DNA from: Acidobacteriaceae bacterium
GTDB taxonomy: Bacteria; Acidobacteriota; Terriglobia; Bryobacterales; Bryobacteraceae
Assembly: GCA_019240475.1 (NCBI GenBank)
Contig: JAFAYI010000004.1
Span: forward strand, 30,406-94,405
Reading direction: 5' to 3'
Length of the DNA: 64,000 nt
In this document: positions 44,755 through 54,500 of the stretch, piece after piece
How positions within the stretch are numbered: position 1 is the stretch's first letter
How the letters are laid out: each line of letters opens with the position of its first letter
Translations under genes and position numbers: made by a program
The notes under the pieces: generated by a model
What the model was told of the DNA's origin: nothing
The model's input: only the letters and a program-made list of their open reading frames with translations
Database searches by the model: none

Positions 44755-46620
44755 TCACGTAGGCCACGGGACTTCGATGAGGTCTCCCCGGTATTCGAAC
44801 TTAGCGTGATCGGCGTGCTCAGTTACAACGACAGAATCGCCCTTTCGCATGACGATTGCGGCCGCGAATGTCGATGGCAATTCGGCCCGACGCCTTACTA
44901 CCAAGCACTGCGCCGGCTGTTTGGCCCCGAACACGGGCGAGTGGGAACAGTCATGGTCGTGAGCGCTGGATCCGAAAAACAGTTGAGATTTCACTTCGGG
45001 CCGGAACAAATGCCAGAACTGCTCCAGGCTGTGCTCTCCGACGGGTCCCTCGATTCGGTCCAGGATTAAGACCAAGTCGGGTTTGATGAAACGTACGCGC
45101 CGTCGATGAACAATTGGGCCTGTGCGGCACTCGCCGGTTACTTCATCTTGTGACTCGCTGAAGGTGCAGGAAGTCACTCGCACTTCTGGCGGCTCGCTCC
45201 AGCGGAAGGGGCCAAGGGGAACGGCTTGATCGTGGCCATCGATCCGTACGGTATTGTGCGCCGCCGAGCCGCGGAAAGCATCGCGCAGACGTGGATCGCC
45301 CACATAGGTATAGGTGCCCGAATCTACTAGTAGGGGCTCCTCGTGGGCCACGGCGAGAACGGTGAGCGAATCCGAATGGCTGTGTCCGGCGGCGCCCGGA
45401 CCAAATGGTCCGGCATCGAAGATTATTCGGCCCGTCGCGCTCTGCATGCATGCCAGTCCGGAATCGCGGAAGACACGAGAGTAGTAAGGCGGGTGGGCCG
45501 CGCCCTGTGTGCACCCCAACCACCATGCCGCCTGCGAGTGAAGGTCTTCGGCTTCAAAGGCCCAATCCTGGCGGCCCAGGAGACTGGCGGCGGTAGCGAG
45601 TGTGGCGCGGCCAAACTCATCGCGAGCGCCATAGGGATGAAACCAGCGCCCGCCGTCTTCGTCGCCGAGGAAAGGCAAACGGCGTTCCGGTCCCATTAGA
45701 GCTTGGAGGAAGTCCGCCATCCGGCCGAGCATCTCCAAATAATCCGGCGCAGGTTCGGAGATCAGGGCATGAAACAGAAACATGTCCAGCGCGTACACGT
45801 GATAGTAAGTCGATTGCTCGAAATAACTGCCATCGCTTCGGACCTGGCGCTTCGATTCGACCTCAATGGTCTCGCGACCCAGACGTTCCCAGCGGGAGGC
45901 TTGTGGGAACGAGGGAAAGAGGCGGCCCAACGCGTGCAGCACAACCGCTTCGCCGAGCAAGTGCGTATTGGGCGAGAAGTAGATCGAGAAATTATTTTCG
46001 ATGTGCAGTCCGTGTTGATGCAGGCTCTTGAGGAAGCTCGCGCGAAAGTGGCCGGACATGCGATCGCCCACCAGGTGATAGACCCAGATCCAGGAGAATG
46101 CGCGGAAGGCGACTTCTAGGGCGCTTGCCCAATTGATTCCGCGTTGGAAAGGGTTCTGCTGCCACCAACGGTTCAGTTGCGCAAGGATTTCGTCAAGATA
46201 CGAGATGTCGTCGGAAAACAGGAAAGCCTGCGCGAGCAGCACCAAATGCTGGTGGCGATTCAACTCCCAGATATTCTTGTGATCGCCTGCGCGCGAGGCG
46301 TCTAGATATGGGATGAGACGAAAGTAATCCAGACCGGTGGCGCGCTGACTTATGTAGTCGCGCCGCCATTCAATGAGCGGCCCTGTCTCGATGGAAAACG
46401 CCAGCAGCGGAAAGCGATGCGCTACGATCCGATCCGCGGTCTCAAGCACGTGCGAGACGAATCCCGCACCACGGAGCTTGCAAGCAATGTGGGCGCCGGA
46501 GGGCAGAGCAGGGAGCGGCCAGGCGCCATGTTCCTTGTAAGAGGATGATGGGAACGCCAGGAGCCACAGGTTGCGAATTTCCTGCCGAAGGCGGAACCTG
46601 ATTTCACGTGGGCTTCGCAT
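44755..46620 (-). CDS. Heparinase II/III family polysaccharide lyase-like protein
   Basis: A 621-residue protein with an N-terminal alpha/alpha toroid and a C-terminal beta-sandwich. The toroid contains NPFQRGINWASALEVAFRAF and SIYFSPNTHLLGEAVVLHAL, typical of this family. The sandwich contains HSHSDSLTVLAVAHEEPLLV and DSGTYTYVGDPRLRDAFRGS with the conserved His and Asn (AAHNTVRID). No classical signal peptide is visible. Such genes frequently occur in exopolysaccharide clusters, where they may trim chains or control length. It is the first gene of the operon that runs to 36196. Start ATG 46620. Confidence 0.85.
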   Translation of the reverse strand: MRSPREIRFRLRQEIRNLWLLAFPSSSYKEHGAWPLPALPSGAHIACKLRGAGFVSHVLETADRIVAHRFPLLAFSIETGPLIEWRRDYISQRATGLDYFRLIPYLDASRAGDHKNIWELNRHQHLVLLAQAFLFSDDISYLDEILAQLNRWWQQNPFQRGINWASALEVAFRAFSWIWVYHLVGDRMSGHFRASFLKSLHQHGLHIENNFSIYFSPNTHLLGEAVVLHALGRLFPSFPQASRWERLGRETIEVESKRQVRSDGSYFEQSTYYHVYALDMFLFHALISEPAPDYLEMLGRMADFLQALMGPERRLPFLGDEDGGRWFHPYGARDEFGRATLATAASLLGRQDWAFEAEDLHSQAAWWLGCTQGAAHPPYYSRVFRDSGLACMQSATGRIIFDAGPFGPGAAGHSHSDSLTVLAVAHEEPLLVDSGTYTYVGDPRLRDAFRGSAAHNTVRIDGHDQAVPLGPFRWSEPPEVRVTSCTFSESQDEVTGECRTGPIVHRRRVRFIKPDLVLILDRIEGPVGEHSLEQFWHLFRPEVKSQLFFGSSAHDHDCSHSPVFGAKQPAQCLVVRRRAELPSTFAAAIVMRKGDSVVVTEHADHAKFEYRGDLIEVPWPT

Positions 46621-46722
46621 CGTTGATTCCGCCTCATTTTCGCAGGGTGCGGATGATTAAAACAGAATTGTGTACGATAGTGGGGAGCCAAGTTCTGATA
46701 TTGGCGTAAGGTTGGTTGCTCA

Positions 46723-46797
<75 letters not shown>

Positions 46798-46848
46798 TCA
46801 ATTCAGCAACTTACAAGCACCGAACAAAGCGAAGTCCAATAGAGTCCA

Positions 46849-47055
46849 TTAAGCCCCAATCGCCCTCTCCAGCGCATTCACGGCTTCCTTCCGGCGCTTG
46901 AGTGATGTGATCGTGTAAACGTTCTCGTTCACGTCGATGGTGTGCCCCATCTGCACTCCAGCCCGCTGCGCGGCGGCTCTGCCGGCCTTGACTCGGCGCT
47001 TCGCTGCGGGAACCGTCCTAGTATGCCGGAAAGGGTCAACCCGCAAAGCCGACAA
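46849..47055 (-). pseudogene. Remnant of a tyrosine-recombinase (phage integrase) C-terminus
   Basis: Sixty-eight codons on the minus strand. The last part reads MGHTIDVNENVYTITSLKRR then KEAVNALERAI, which matches the end of tyrosine integrases: the Gly-His block, a catalytic Tyr in VYT, then the EAVNxLE tail. An FRHTRT segment upstream resembles the Arg-x-x-Arg/His-x-x-Arg region, but the stretch between is not normal. The protein lacks the core-binding domain and most of the catalytic domain. It is therefore a decayed integrase, and it faces the tRNA as expected for island integrases. Confidence 0.6.
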
Positions 47056-47531
47056 CCCGACGCTTCCCTGACCCGCTCAGCTGGAGTGACGTTCCAGGAA
47101 CATTCTCAGTTCTGGGGCAGCGGATTGGAGCAGTAAACGGCCTCCGCCGTGGATGCCGCTCACCTTCTCCTCGTTGCCGCTGCATGTGTCTCAGAGCCCC
47201 TGGTACGCGCTGGAATCTACGGGCTCAATGAGCTTTTCTCGGCGGTGTCGACGCCCTAGACCCGCCCAGGTGGCGCCGAGGGGAACAATGCTCTCCAGCG
47301 TACCGGCGACGAGCATCGAGGTTTGGTTGGCGGGGTGGAGAGTTGCCCCCCGGCAGTTCACTCGCAGAAGGTCGTGGCAGATCTAACGTTATAAGCAGGC
47401 ACCGTGTGGCACGGGGCATTGATGCTGCAGAAGCCCGATTCCGGTTGGGGTCGTCAACGATTGCCGGCAGTCTGACAAGGCGATCCGAATAGTTCATTGC
47501 GGCGTGTCGGCTAGGACACCTCAATTTTCTG
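47056..47531. other. Gap without a recognisable gene
   Basis: About 480 bases with no reading frame I can support on either strand. The short open frames here have arginine/proline-rich, shadow-like translations. It may contain further decayed integrase or mobile-element sequence between the remnant and the defence block. The promoter of the next gene begins at its right edge. Confidence 0.5.
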
Positions 47532-47561
47532 TTGACAGCCGGTGCTTTTCCGATTCATTCT
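47532..47561 (+). promoter_or_regulatory. Predicted sigma-70 promoter of the DUF5343-AddB-AddA operon
   Basis: A perfect -35 box TTGACA (47532-47537) is followed after 18 bases by CATTCT (47556-47561), a weak -10 matching TATAAT at three positions. A start point about seven bases further would fall at or next to the ATG at 47569, so the message may be leaderless. This rests on sequence pattern alone. Confidence 0.45.
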
Positions 47562-47576
47562 ATTGCCAATGGCAAT
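47562..47576. promoter_or_regulatory. Operator-like perfect palindrome ATTGCC-AAT-GGCAAT
   Basis: A perfect six-base inverted repeat with a three-base centre directly follows the predicted -10 box and covers the first candidate start codon at 47569. The position, across the expected transcription start, fits a repressor site. No regulator gene with an obvious HTH lies next to it apart from the DUF5343-like protein, whose family may have winged-helix features. Confidence 0.4.
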
Positions 47577-48264
47577 AATGCCTGCGGCAAATGAGGTCGT
47601 CGCCACCCCGCCCTATTTGCCGTTCGCCCGGTTTCTTGAATCGCTTGATTCTATTGCTGCTTGTTTGCCTCGCCAGATCAGCCGGGCAACATGGAAACGT
47701 GAATCGTCGTACACAGCAACCCTGCTTACCAATGCCTACTCTTTTCTAAGACTGACGGACACCAACGGTATGCCTACGCCGCTGCTGCACCGACTCGCCA
47801 GCGACCGAGCCTCGCGCCCCGAAATTTTGAGGGATCTGCTTCGAAGCGCGTATGGGGAGATCCTAGATGCCATGCAGAACCGAGAATCGCCGAAGGCCGT
47901 GGATGAAGTTGTAGCGCACTTTCGACTAAGCGGCGCCACACATCGGAAAGCGGTTTCCTTTCTTAGTCAGGCGTGCCGGTATGCAGGTTTGCGAATTCTC
48001 TTGTCCCCAGGGGGAAGATCGCGGGTTTCTTATACGAAAGTCGGCCAGCGTCTGCCCGAAGCAATCAACGAAACTACTTCGACGACAGTTCAGCTGCGAA
48101 GCGGTGGCGAAATCACCCTGGCGGGACGATTCAACCCTTTCACGATTTCGCCGGAGGACAGGAAGTTCATTTTCAAACTTGTAGACCAGCTATCGGAGTA
48201 CCAAGCTGCGCGGGAGCTTATTGAGCAGTCGGAGTCGGCACTTGAAGACGAGGTCCCGTTTTGA
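47569..48264 (+). CDS. DUF5343-like protein
   Basis: A 231-residue protein from ATG 47569; Met at 47578 or the far upstream frame start at 47542 are alternatives. It begins PPYLPFARFLESLDSIAACL and continues with TNAYSFLRLTDTNGMPTPLL and EILRDLLRSAYGEILDAM, a pattern I associate with DUF5343. SPKAVDEVVAHFRLSGATHR then KAVSFLSQACRYAGL completes it. Such proteins look like helix-rich or winged-helix modules of unknown function. The stop overlaps the TTG start of the AddB-like gene, so it is the leader gene of that operon. A regulator or adaptor for the helicase-nuclease pair is a guess. Confidence 0.6.
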   Translation: MAIMPAANEVVATPPYLPFARFLESLDSIAACLPRQISRATWKRESSYTATLLTNAYSFLRLTDTNGMPTPLLHRLASDRASRPEILRDLLRSAYGEILDAMQNRESPKAVDEVVAHFRLSGATHRKAVSFLSQACRYAGLRILLSPGGRSRVSYTKVGQRLPEAINETTSTTVQLRSGGEITLAGRFNPFTISPEDRKFIFKLVDQLSEYQAARELIEQSESALEDEVPF

Positions 48265-51200
48265 AAGCGATTCGAACCCTCAAGAGTACTTCATATGCGG
48301 CGCTGCAGCCTGAAATCAGCGCGTTTCTCGACGAGCATCGTGGTCGCGAAGTTCTCATCATCGCAGCCGTTCGTAGCACAGCCGACGACCTGGTCTGGAG
48401 CACTAGTGGGCGGGGTCTGGTCGGCGTACATCGATTCACGGTGACGCAACTCGCGGCGCTTTTGGCTGCTAACCACTTAGCTGAGAAGAAGCGTAAGATT
48501 GCCAGCGCGTTCGTCTCCGAAGCAATTGCCGCGCGTGTGGCCTATGAGGTTCGTCAGAAGAACTCGTGGACATATTTTGGCGATGTTGCAGGAATGCCCG
48601 GCTTCCCGAAGGCATTGGCGCGCACTCTGACCGAGCTCCGCTTCAACGCGGTTAAAGCTTCCAAGTTGCGGGACATAAGTGTCGTTGGGAAAGATCTCAG
48701 CATAGCGCTAAACGAGTATGATCGACAACTCGAAAACGGAGTCATTGCTGATGTGCCTGAAATATACGATGCTGCCATCAACGTCGCTCGCCATCATCGG
48801 CACCGTTTTCTGGATTTACCGATTGTTCTACTCGATGTCCCCATCCGAAATCAGCTCGCCAGCGAACTTCTTGAATCCCTCGTAGCCAGAAGCCCACGCG
48901 TCCTGGCTTGTACGCTTAGCCGCGACAAACAGACGAACGCGGTAATGGATTCCTTGTTGGGCGGAGTTGCAGAGACTCAGTCAGAACCGGATGACGGAAC
49001 AACGATCGCGCGTATTCGATCTTCGCTCTTCGAGTTACAGCCGCGTGCCGAATACCCGGTAGATGACACACTCGATTATTTCTCCTCGCCCGGTGAAGCG
49101 ATGGAATGTGTCGAGATCGCGCGGCGCGTCGTAAAGCTTGCGGAGAGCGGTGTGGCTTTAGATCGCATCGCGGTTCTGCTGCGCTGCCCTGACCAATATG
49201 AGCCCTTGCTGGAAGAAGCATTTCGCCGGGCGGCCATCCCAGCCTATTTTTCGCGGGGTGTGGTTCGTCCCGATTCCGCAGGACGCGCCTTTCTGGCACT
49301 CCTTACCTGTGCCCTGGAAGATTGCTCCGCGTCGCGTTTTGCGGAATATCTGTCGCTAAGTCAAATACCGTCGCCCGGCAAGCGTCCCGCCAATCCCAGT
49401 GTTGTAGACGATGAAGTGCACGCCGCATTGCGGCCTGGCGATCAAGAGTATTCCGAACCGAACCAAGACGAAGAGAACGTCGCGGACGAAGCAGCAGCTG
49501 TCATTCAAGGTACGCTGCAAGCACCGGCTCGTTGGGAGCACTTGATCGTAGATGCTTCAGTGATCGGCGGAGCTGACCGTTGGGAACGGCGGCTGAACGC
49601 GCTGGGGGCCGAGATCCGGCTGAAGATCGAACGTGCCGAAGAAAACGAGAGCGAGCAAGCCTATTTTGAGGCCGAGTTAACCCGGCTAGACAATCTGAAG
49701 ACATTTGCGCTACCGCTAGTTTCCGCGCTCCACAATTTGCCGTCTAGCGCGCCCTGGGGTGACTGGCTCGCTGTCCTCCGTGACCTGGCGCAGATTTCGC
49801 TTCGGAAACCAGGAGGTGTGTTCTCCATGCTCGACGAACTCCTGCCGATGTCCGACGTCGGTCCCGTCGGACTGCAGGAGGTCTTCCTTGTCCTCTCTGG
49901 GCGTCTGCGATTCCTGAGGCGGGAACCAAGCATTCGTCGGCAGGGCCGGGTGTTTGTTGGCGCAATCGGGGAGTCACGAGGCAGGATATTCGAGATCGTT
50001 TTCGTGCCTGGCCTGGCGGAGGGCCTTTTCCCCCGCAAACCAATGGAAGATCCTCTGCTACTCGATGTTCACCGCCAAGAAGGAAAATTAACCGAACAAC
50101 TCGTCACGAACTCAGAGCGCATAGAGCATGAGCGATTGTTGCTTTCCATCGCGCTCGCATCCGCAGAGAAACGCATCACGTTTTCGTTTCCCCGAATTGA
50201 TATTGCACAATCGAGGCCGCGTGTTCCCTCTTTATATGCGCTAGAAACGATACGCGCGGCGCATGGCCATCTTCCCGAGCTTGGCGTATTTCAAAGCACA
50301 GCGGCGGATCGTGCCCCATCCCGTCTGGACCGTCCAGCGCCGCGGGAATTTCATGACGCAATTGACGATCCTGAATACGATCTCGTCGCGCTGGACCAAG
50401 CTGTTCACGAATCGGATAAGAGCGCGAAGATGGGCGCTATGGCGTACCTGACCCGCGTGAGCGAGCCGCTCGCGCGCTCCTTACGCGCTCGATATAGTCA
50501 GTGGGAACTCCGTACTAAGTGGACGCCCCACGATGGGCTGATTGCTTCTGAAGTGGACCTGACCGTCCTTCAGGCGCACCGCTTATCCGCTCGGCCATAT
50601 TCCGCAACCGCCCTTCAGGCTTATGCAGCCTGCCCATATCGCTTTGCGCTTCTTGGAATCCACGGCTTGCGCCCTAGAGACACGATTCAGCCGCTGACTC
50701 AGATGGATGCAATGACCAGGGGCGCTATTTTTCACGACGTGCAGCACGAGTTCTTTGTGCGATTGAAAGCCAAGCGGCTTCTACCGCTGATCTCGGCGAG
50801 ACTCGTCATTTGTCAACGGGTTCTTGAGGAGGCGTTGCATGACATCGAGGAACAGTATCGGGATACGCTTGCGCCTGCCATCGGCCGTATTTGGAGGGCG
50901 GAAATTGAGGAGATTCGCAGGGATCTCCAGGGTTGGCTGCAGGAGGCGGCCAAGCAAAAAGAATGGATTCCAGAGCATTTTGAACTTGGATTCGGTTTAC
51001 CACTTACTGATGATCGCGAGCCGAGCAGTTGCGAGGAGGCGGTGTCACTCAACGGCGACGTTCTGATCCGCGGCGCAATTGATCTCGTTGAACGCCATAC
51101 AACTCGAGGCACTCTGCGAGTGGTGGACCACAAGACAGGCAAGCCGCTGGATCGGGCCCTGCTCGTAGTCGGTGGAGGCGCCGCGTTACAACCGCTGCTT

Positions 51201-51503
51201 TATGGGCTGGTGGCTGAGCAAGTGCTTTCAGCGCCGGTTGAATCTGGCCGCCTGTTTTACTGCACGCACAGAGGTACTTATCGCGATATAGAGGTGCCCT
51301 TGACCAGCGAGTCACGACTGCGTCTCCATCGCGCTCTTGAAATCATTGATCACGCGATCGCGGCGGGCATATTACCGGCAGCACCTGCCAAGGACGCATG
51401 CAAGTTTTGCGATTGCCGCTCAGTTTGCGGTCCTCATGAAGAAATCCGTTCGAAGCGGAAGCCGCCCCTCGACGAGCTGAGGGAGTTGAGGAATATGCCA
51501 TGA
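48261..51503 (+). CDS. AddB/RexB-like helicase-related exonuclease
   Basis: A 1,080-residue protein. The start is TTG 48261, with GAGG about seven bases upstream. The N-terminal half resembles the helicase-like core of AddB, but where AddB has a Walker A loop this protein reads EVLIIAAVRSTADDLVWSTS, without the Gly-Lys-Thr/Ser. The C-terminal nuclease domain has VLIRGAIDLVERHTTRG and then LRVVDHKTGK, giving the Asp and Asp-x-Lys of a PD-(D/E)XK site. Cysteines in YAACPYRFALL and CKFCDCRSVCG match the four-Cys iron-sulfur cluster of AddB. It works with the AddA-like protein encoded next, whose start overlaps as ATGA. Confidence 0.78.
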   Translation: MKAIRTLKSTSYAALQPEISAFLDEHRGREVLIIAAVRSTADDLVWSTSGRGLVGVHRFTVTQLAALLAANHLAEKKRKIASAFVSEAIAARVAYEVRQKNSWTYFGDVAGMPGFPKALARTLTELRFNAVKASKLRDISVVGKDLSIALNEYDRQLENGVIADVPEIYDAAINVARHHRHRFLDLPIVLLDVPIRNQLASELLESLVARSPRVLACTLSRDKQTNAVMDSLLGGVAETQSEPDDGTTIARIRSSLFELQPRAEYPVDDTLDYFSSPGEAMECVEIARRVVKLAESGVALDRIAVLLRCPDQYEPLLEEAFRRAAIPAYFSRGVVRPDSAGRAFLALLTCALEDCSASRFAEYLSLSQIPSPGKRPANPSVVDDEVHAALRPGDQEYSEPNQDEENVADEAAAVIQGTLQAPARWEHLIVDASVIGGADRWERRLNALGAEIRLKIERAEENESEQAYFEAELTRLDNLKTFALPLVSALHNLPSSAPWGDWLAVLRDLAQISLRKPGGVFSMLDELLPMSDVGPVGLQEVFLVLSGRLRFLRREPSIRRQGRVFVGAIGESRGRIFEIVFVPGLAEGLFPRKPMEDPLLLDVHRQEGKLTEQLVTNSERIEHERLLLSIALASAEKRITFSFPRIDIAQSRPRVPSLYALETIRAAHGHLPELGVFQSTAADRAPSRLDRPAPREFHDAIDDPEYDLVALDQAVHESDKSAKMGAMAYLTRVSEPLARSLRARYSQWELRTKWTPHDGLIASEVDLTVLQAHRLSARPYSATALQAYAACPYRFALLGIHGLRPRDTIQPLTQMDAMTRGAIFHDVQHEFFVRLKAKRLLPLISARLVICQRVLEEALHDIEEQYRDTLAPAIGRIWRAEIEEIRRDLQGWLQEAAKQKEWIPEHFELGFGLPLTDDREPSSCEEAVSLNGDVLIRGAIDLVERHTTRGTLRVVDHKTGKPLDRALLVVGGGAALQPLLYGLVAEQVLSAPVESGRLFYCTHRGTYRDIEVPLTSESRLRLHRALEIIDHAIAAGILPAAPAKDACKFCDCRSVCGPHEEIRSKRKPPLDELRELRNMP

Positions 51504-54500
51504 CACCTTCCGTGCAGTTAGCCGGACAAGATGTAGCCGCCCGCAAACGGATTCATGAATCGCTCGATGAAAGCCTCATAGTAGAGGCATCGGCAGGGAC
51601 CGGAAAAACCACCGAATTGATCAATCGAATCGTCCAGGTTCTCGCGCGCGGGCGAGCCAGAATTGACCAAATTGTTGCAGTCACATTTACCAATAAAGCA
51701 GCAGGCGAGCTGAAAATCAGGCTGCGGCAGAAGCTGGATGAGGAGAGGCTCCGCGCTGACCAAGAAACCAGAACCAGGTTAGAGGATGCGCTCGAAAAAC
51801 TCGAAGAGGCTTCGATTAGTACGATCCACTCTTTCTGCGCGCAAATTCTGCGCTCGCGACCAGTTGAGGCTCGCATCGATCCCGCTTTCGAAGAACTAAC
51901 GCAACAAGAGGCTGCACGTATTTACGACAGAGCATTTCAATCCTGGCTCGAGCGACAGCTAGATCGCGATTCGCCGGGATTGCAGCGCGCGCTCGCACGC
52001 CTCGCCTGGCGCGAGGATTGGGATAACGGACCGGCTGTTGAGCAGATTAAGGCCGCAGGCCGCAAGCTGATTGAGTTCCGCGATTTCAGAGCTTTGTGGC
52101 AGCGAGATGCCGAATTCGACCGCGACGCACGCATGGAGACGCTGCTCGCTGCTGCGCGCGAGCTGTCGCAGATGGTGTCCACTTGTCCCCGTCTCACAGA
52201 TCCATTGGTAACTTCTCTACGCTGCGTACGGGATGTATTGAGTTGGACAGATCGCGGGCGAATCGCCGACGGTGACAATCTGGAAGCGGTCCTGCTGAAG
52301 CTCAGCCGTGAATTGAAACCTACATCGTTTCGCAAAGGGCGTGGTTTCTTTTCAGAGGCCTTCTCACGCGAGTCGGTAATCAGCGCTTACGAGGAGCTCC
52401 GCGATTCACTGGACCAATTCCGAACCGATTCTGGCATTCTGCTGGCTTGCCAGCTCCAGCATGAAACGCGATCCCTGATCGACGAATATACAGAGCTGAA
52501 AATAAAAACCGGTAAGCTCGACTTTGTCGACCTACTCCTCCGCGCTTTCGAGCTCGTGCAGGGCAATGACTCCGTCCGCCGATACTTTCAAAACCGCTTC
52601 ACCCACATATTCGTCGATGAATTTCAAGATACCGATCCGCTGCAGGCCGCTATCGTCCTGCTCCTTGCAGCCGACAGTCCGTCGGAAAAAAGCTGGGAGC
52701 TCGTTACGCCGTCCGCAGGGAAGCTATTCATCGTAGGCGATCCTAAGCAATCTATCTATAAGTTCCGGCGCGCCGATGTAAGTCTGTATGAGCGCGTCTG
52801 TACGCAGCTTGAAACCCGTGGGGTTGGCCGCGTATACCTGACATGCAGTTATCGCTCCCTGCTCCCGATTAAACGGTTTGTAAACACGGCATTCGCACCT
52901 GTGATGATCGGTGACCAAGAGTCGGCCCAAGCCGCCTATTCGCCCTTGCAGGAAGACGGCGGGGACATTCCGGGCCAACCCTCCGTCATCGCGTTACCGA
53001 TAGCCAAACCGTACGGGGTAAGCGGACGCGTGACGAAAAGGGCGATTGACGAGTGTATGCCGGCGACCATTGCTGCCTTCCTACAGTGGTTGGTCACACA
53101 AAGCAAGTGGCAGGTTCGGGAAAAAGACGGGCTCGTCCCGTTGCAAGAACGTCATATCTGCATTCTGTTCCGTCGTTTCATCAATTTCCAAAACGACCTC
53201 ACGCGCGATTACGTGCGGGCGTTAGAGGCCCGGAATGTCGGGCATCTGTTGGTCGGATCGAAATCGTTCCATGATCGCGAAGAAGTTCAAACGATACGAA
53301 CTGCGCTTACGGCAATCGAATGGCCAGAGGATGAGCTTTCTCTTTATTCAGCGCTCCGCGGGTCGTTATTTGCAATCACGGATGCCACTTTGTTCCGCTT
53401 CCGTCACGAACACAAAAAGCTTCATCCATTCCGGAAGTACCCAAGCGATCTACCTACGGAGTTTGCTCCTGTAACCGAAGCTCTCGGCGTGCTCGCCGAT
53501 TTGCATAAATTTCGCAACTCCAGGCCAGTTGCGGACACGGTTCGCCTTTTGCTCGATAAAGCTCGCGCTTACGCCGGCTTCGCGATCCGCCCAGGTGGAC
53601 AGCAGGTTCTGGCAAATGTCCTGCGCGTTTGTGATCTTGCCCGTGAATATGAACTCACTGGCGGCTTCTCTTTCCGCGGCTTCGTCGATGAATTGAACGC
53701 ACAAACGGAAAAGACAGAAGCTCCAGAGGCCCCTGTTCTGGAAGAGGGCACCGAGGGCGTACGCTTAATGACCGTGCACAACGCAAAAGGTCTGGAATTT
53801 CCCGTTGTTGTGCTGGCGGACATGACAGCAAACATCTGTTCACAAGACCCGGACCGGTATATCGATCCTGATCCGCGCAAGAATATTTGTGCAACCCGCC
53901 TTCTTCGATGTGCGCCGCGAGAACTGCTCGATAACGAGCACGTGGAGCGAGAGCGAGAGAGGGCCGAAGGTGTCCGCGTGTGCTACGTCGCGGCCACGCG
54001 CGCGAGAGACTTGCTAGTCGTGCCTGTGGTGGGTGATCAGCCGCAGGATGGCTGGCTCGCACCACTGAATGCTGCGCTTTACCCATCGAAGAAGAATCTT
54101 CGTGCAGGGCAGCCCGCTAATTGGTTCCGCGGAACCGTAAGCGTTTTGGATCGCCCCTTCCATGTAGACGAAGCCAAGGACCCGTCCGTCAAACCAGGCT
54201 TTCATAAGCCGGAAACAGGGGATTACACGGTTTTGTGGTGGGACCCCGCCACACTCGATTTGAACGTTCCCGAAAATTTCGGCTTAAAACATGTGCACCT
54301 CTTAAAGGCCGAGGGTGATTCGGAGCAGAGCCTGAAGGATTACGAGGCGTGGCGCGCAAAACGGTCCGAAATCCTAACTGCCGCGGCCATTCCATCGATC
54401 GACGTCGTTCGCGTCACCCAACTGGACGAAGAACCACCGCCCGGCCCTGTCGATACACAACGAGTAGACGGTCCCAGCTTCCAGTCCGGCGGCCCACAGT

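Noticed and set aside
47153..47524. Short open frames on both strands (77 and 99 codons) after the integrase remnant
   Set aside because: Translations are Arg/Pro/Ser-rich, overlap each other on opposite strands, and show no ribosome site or family pattern.
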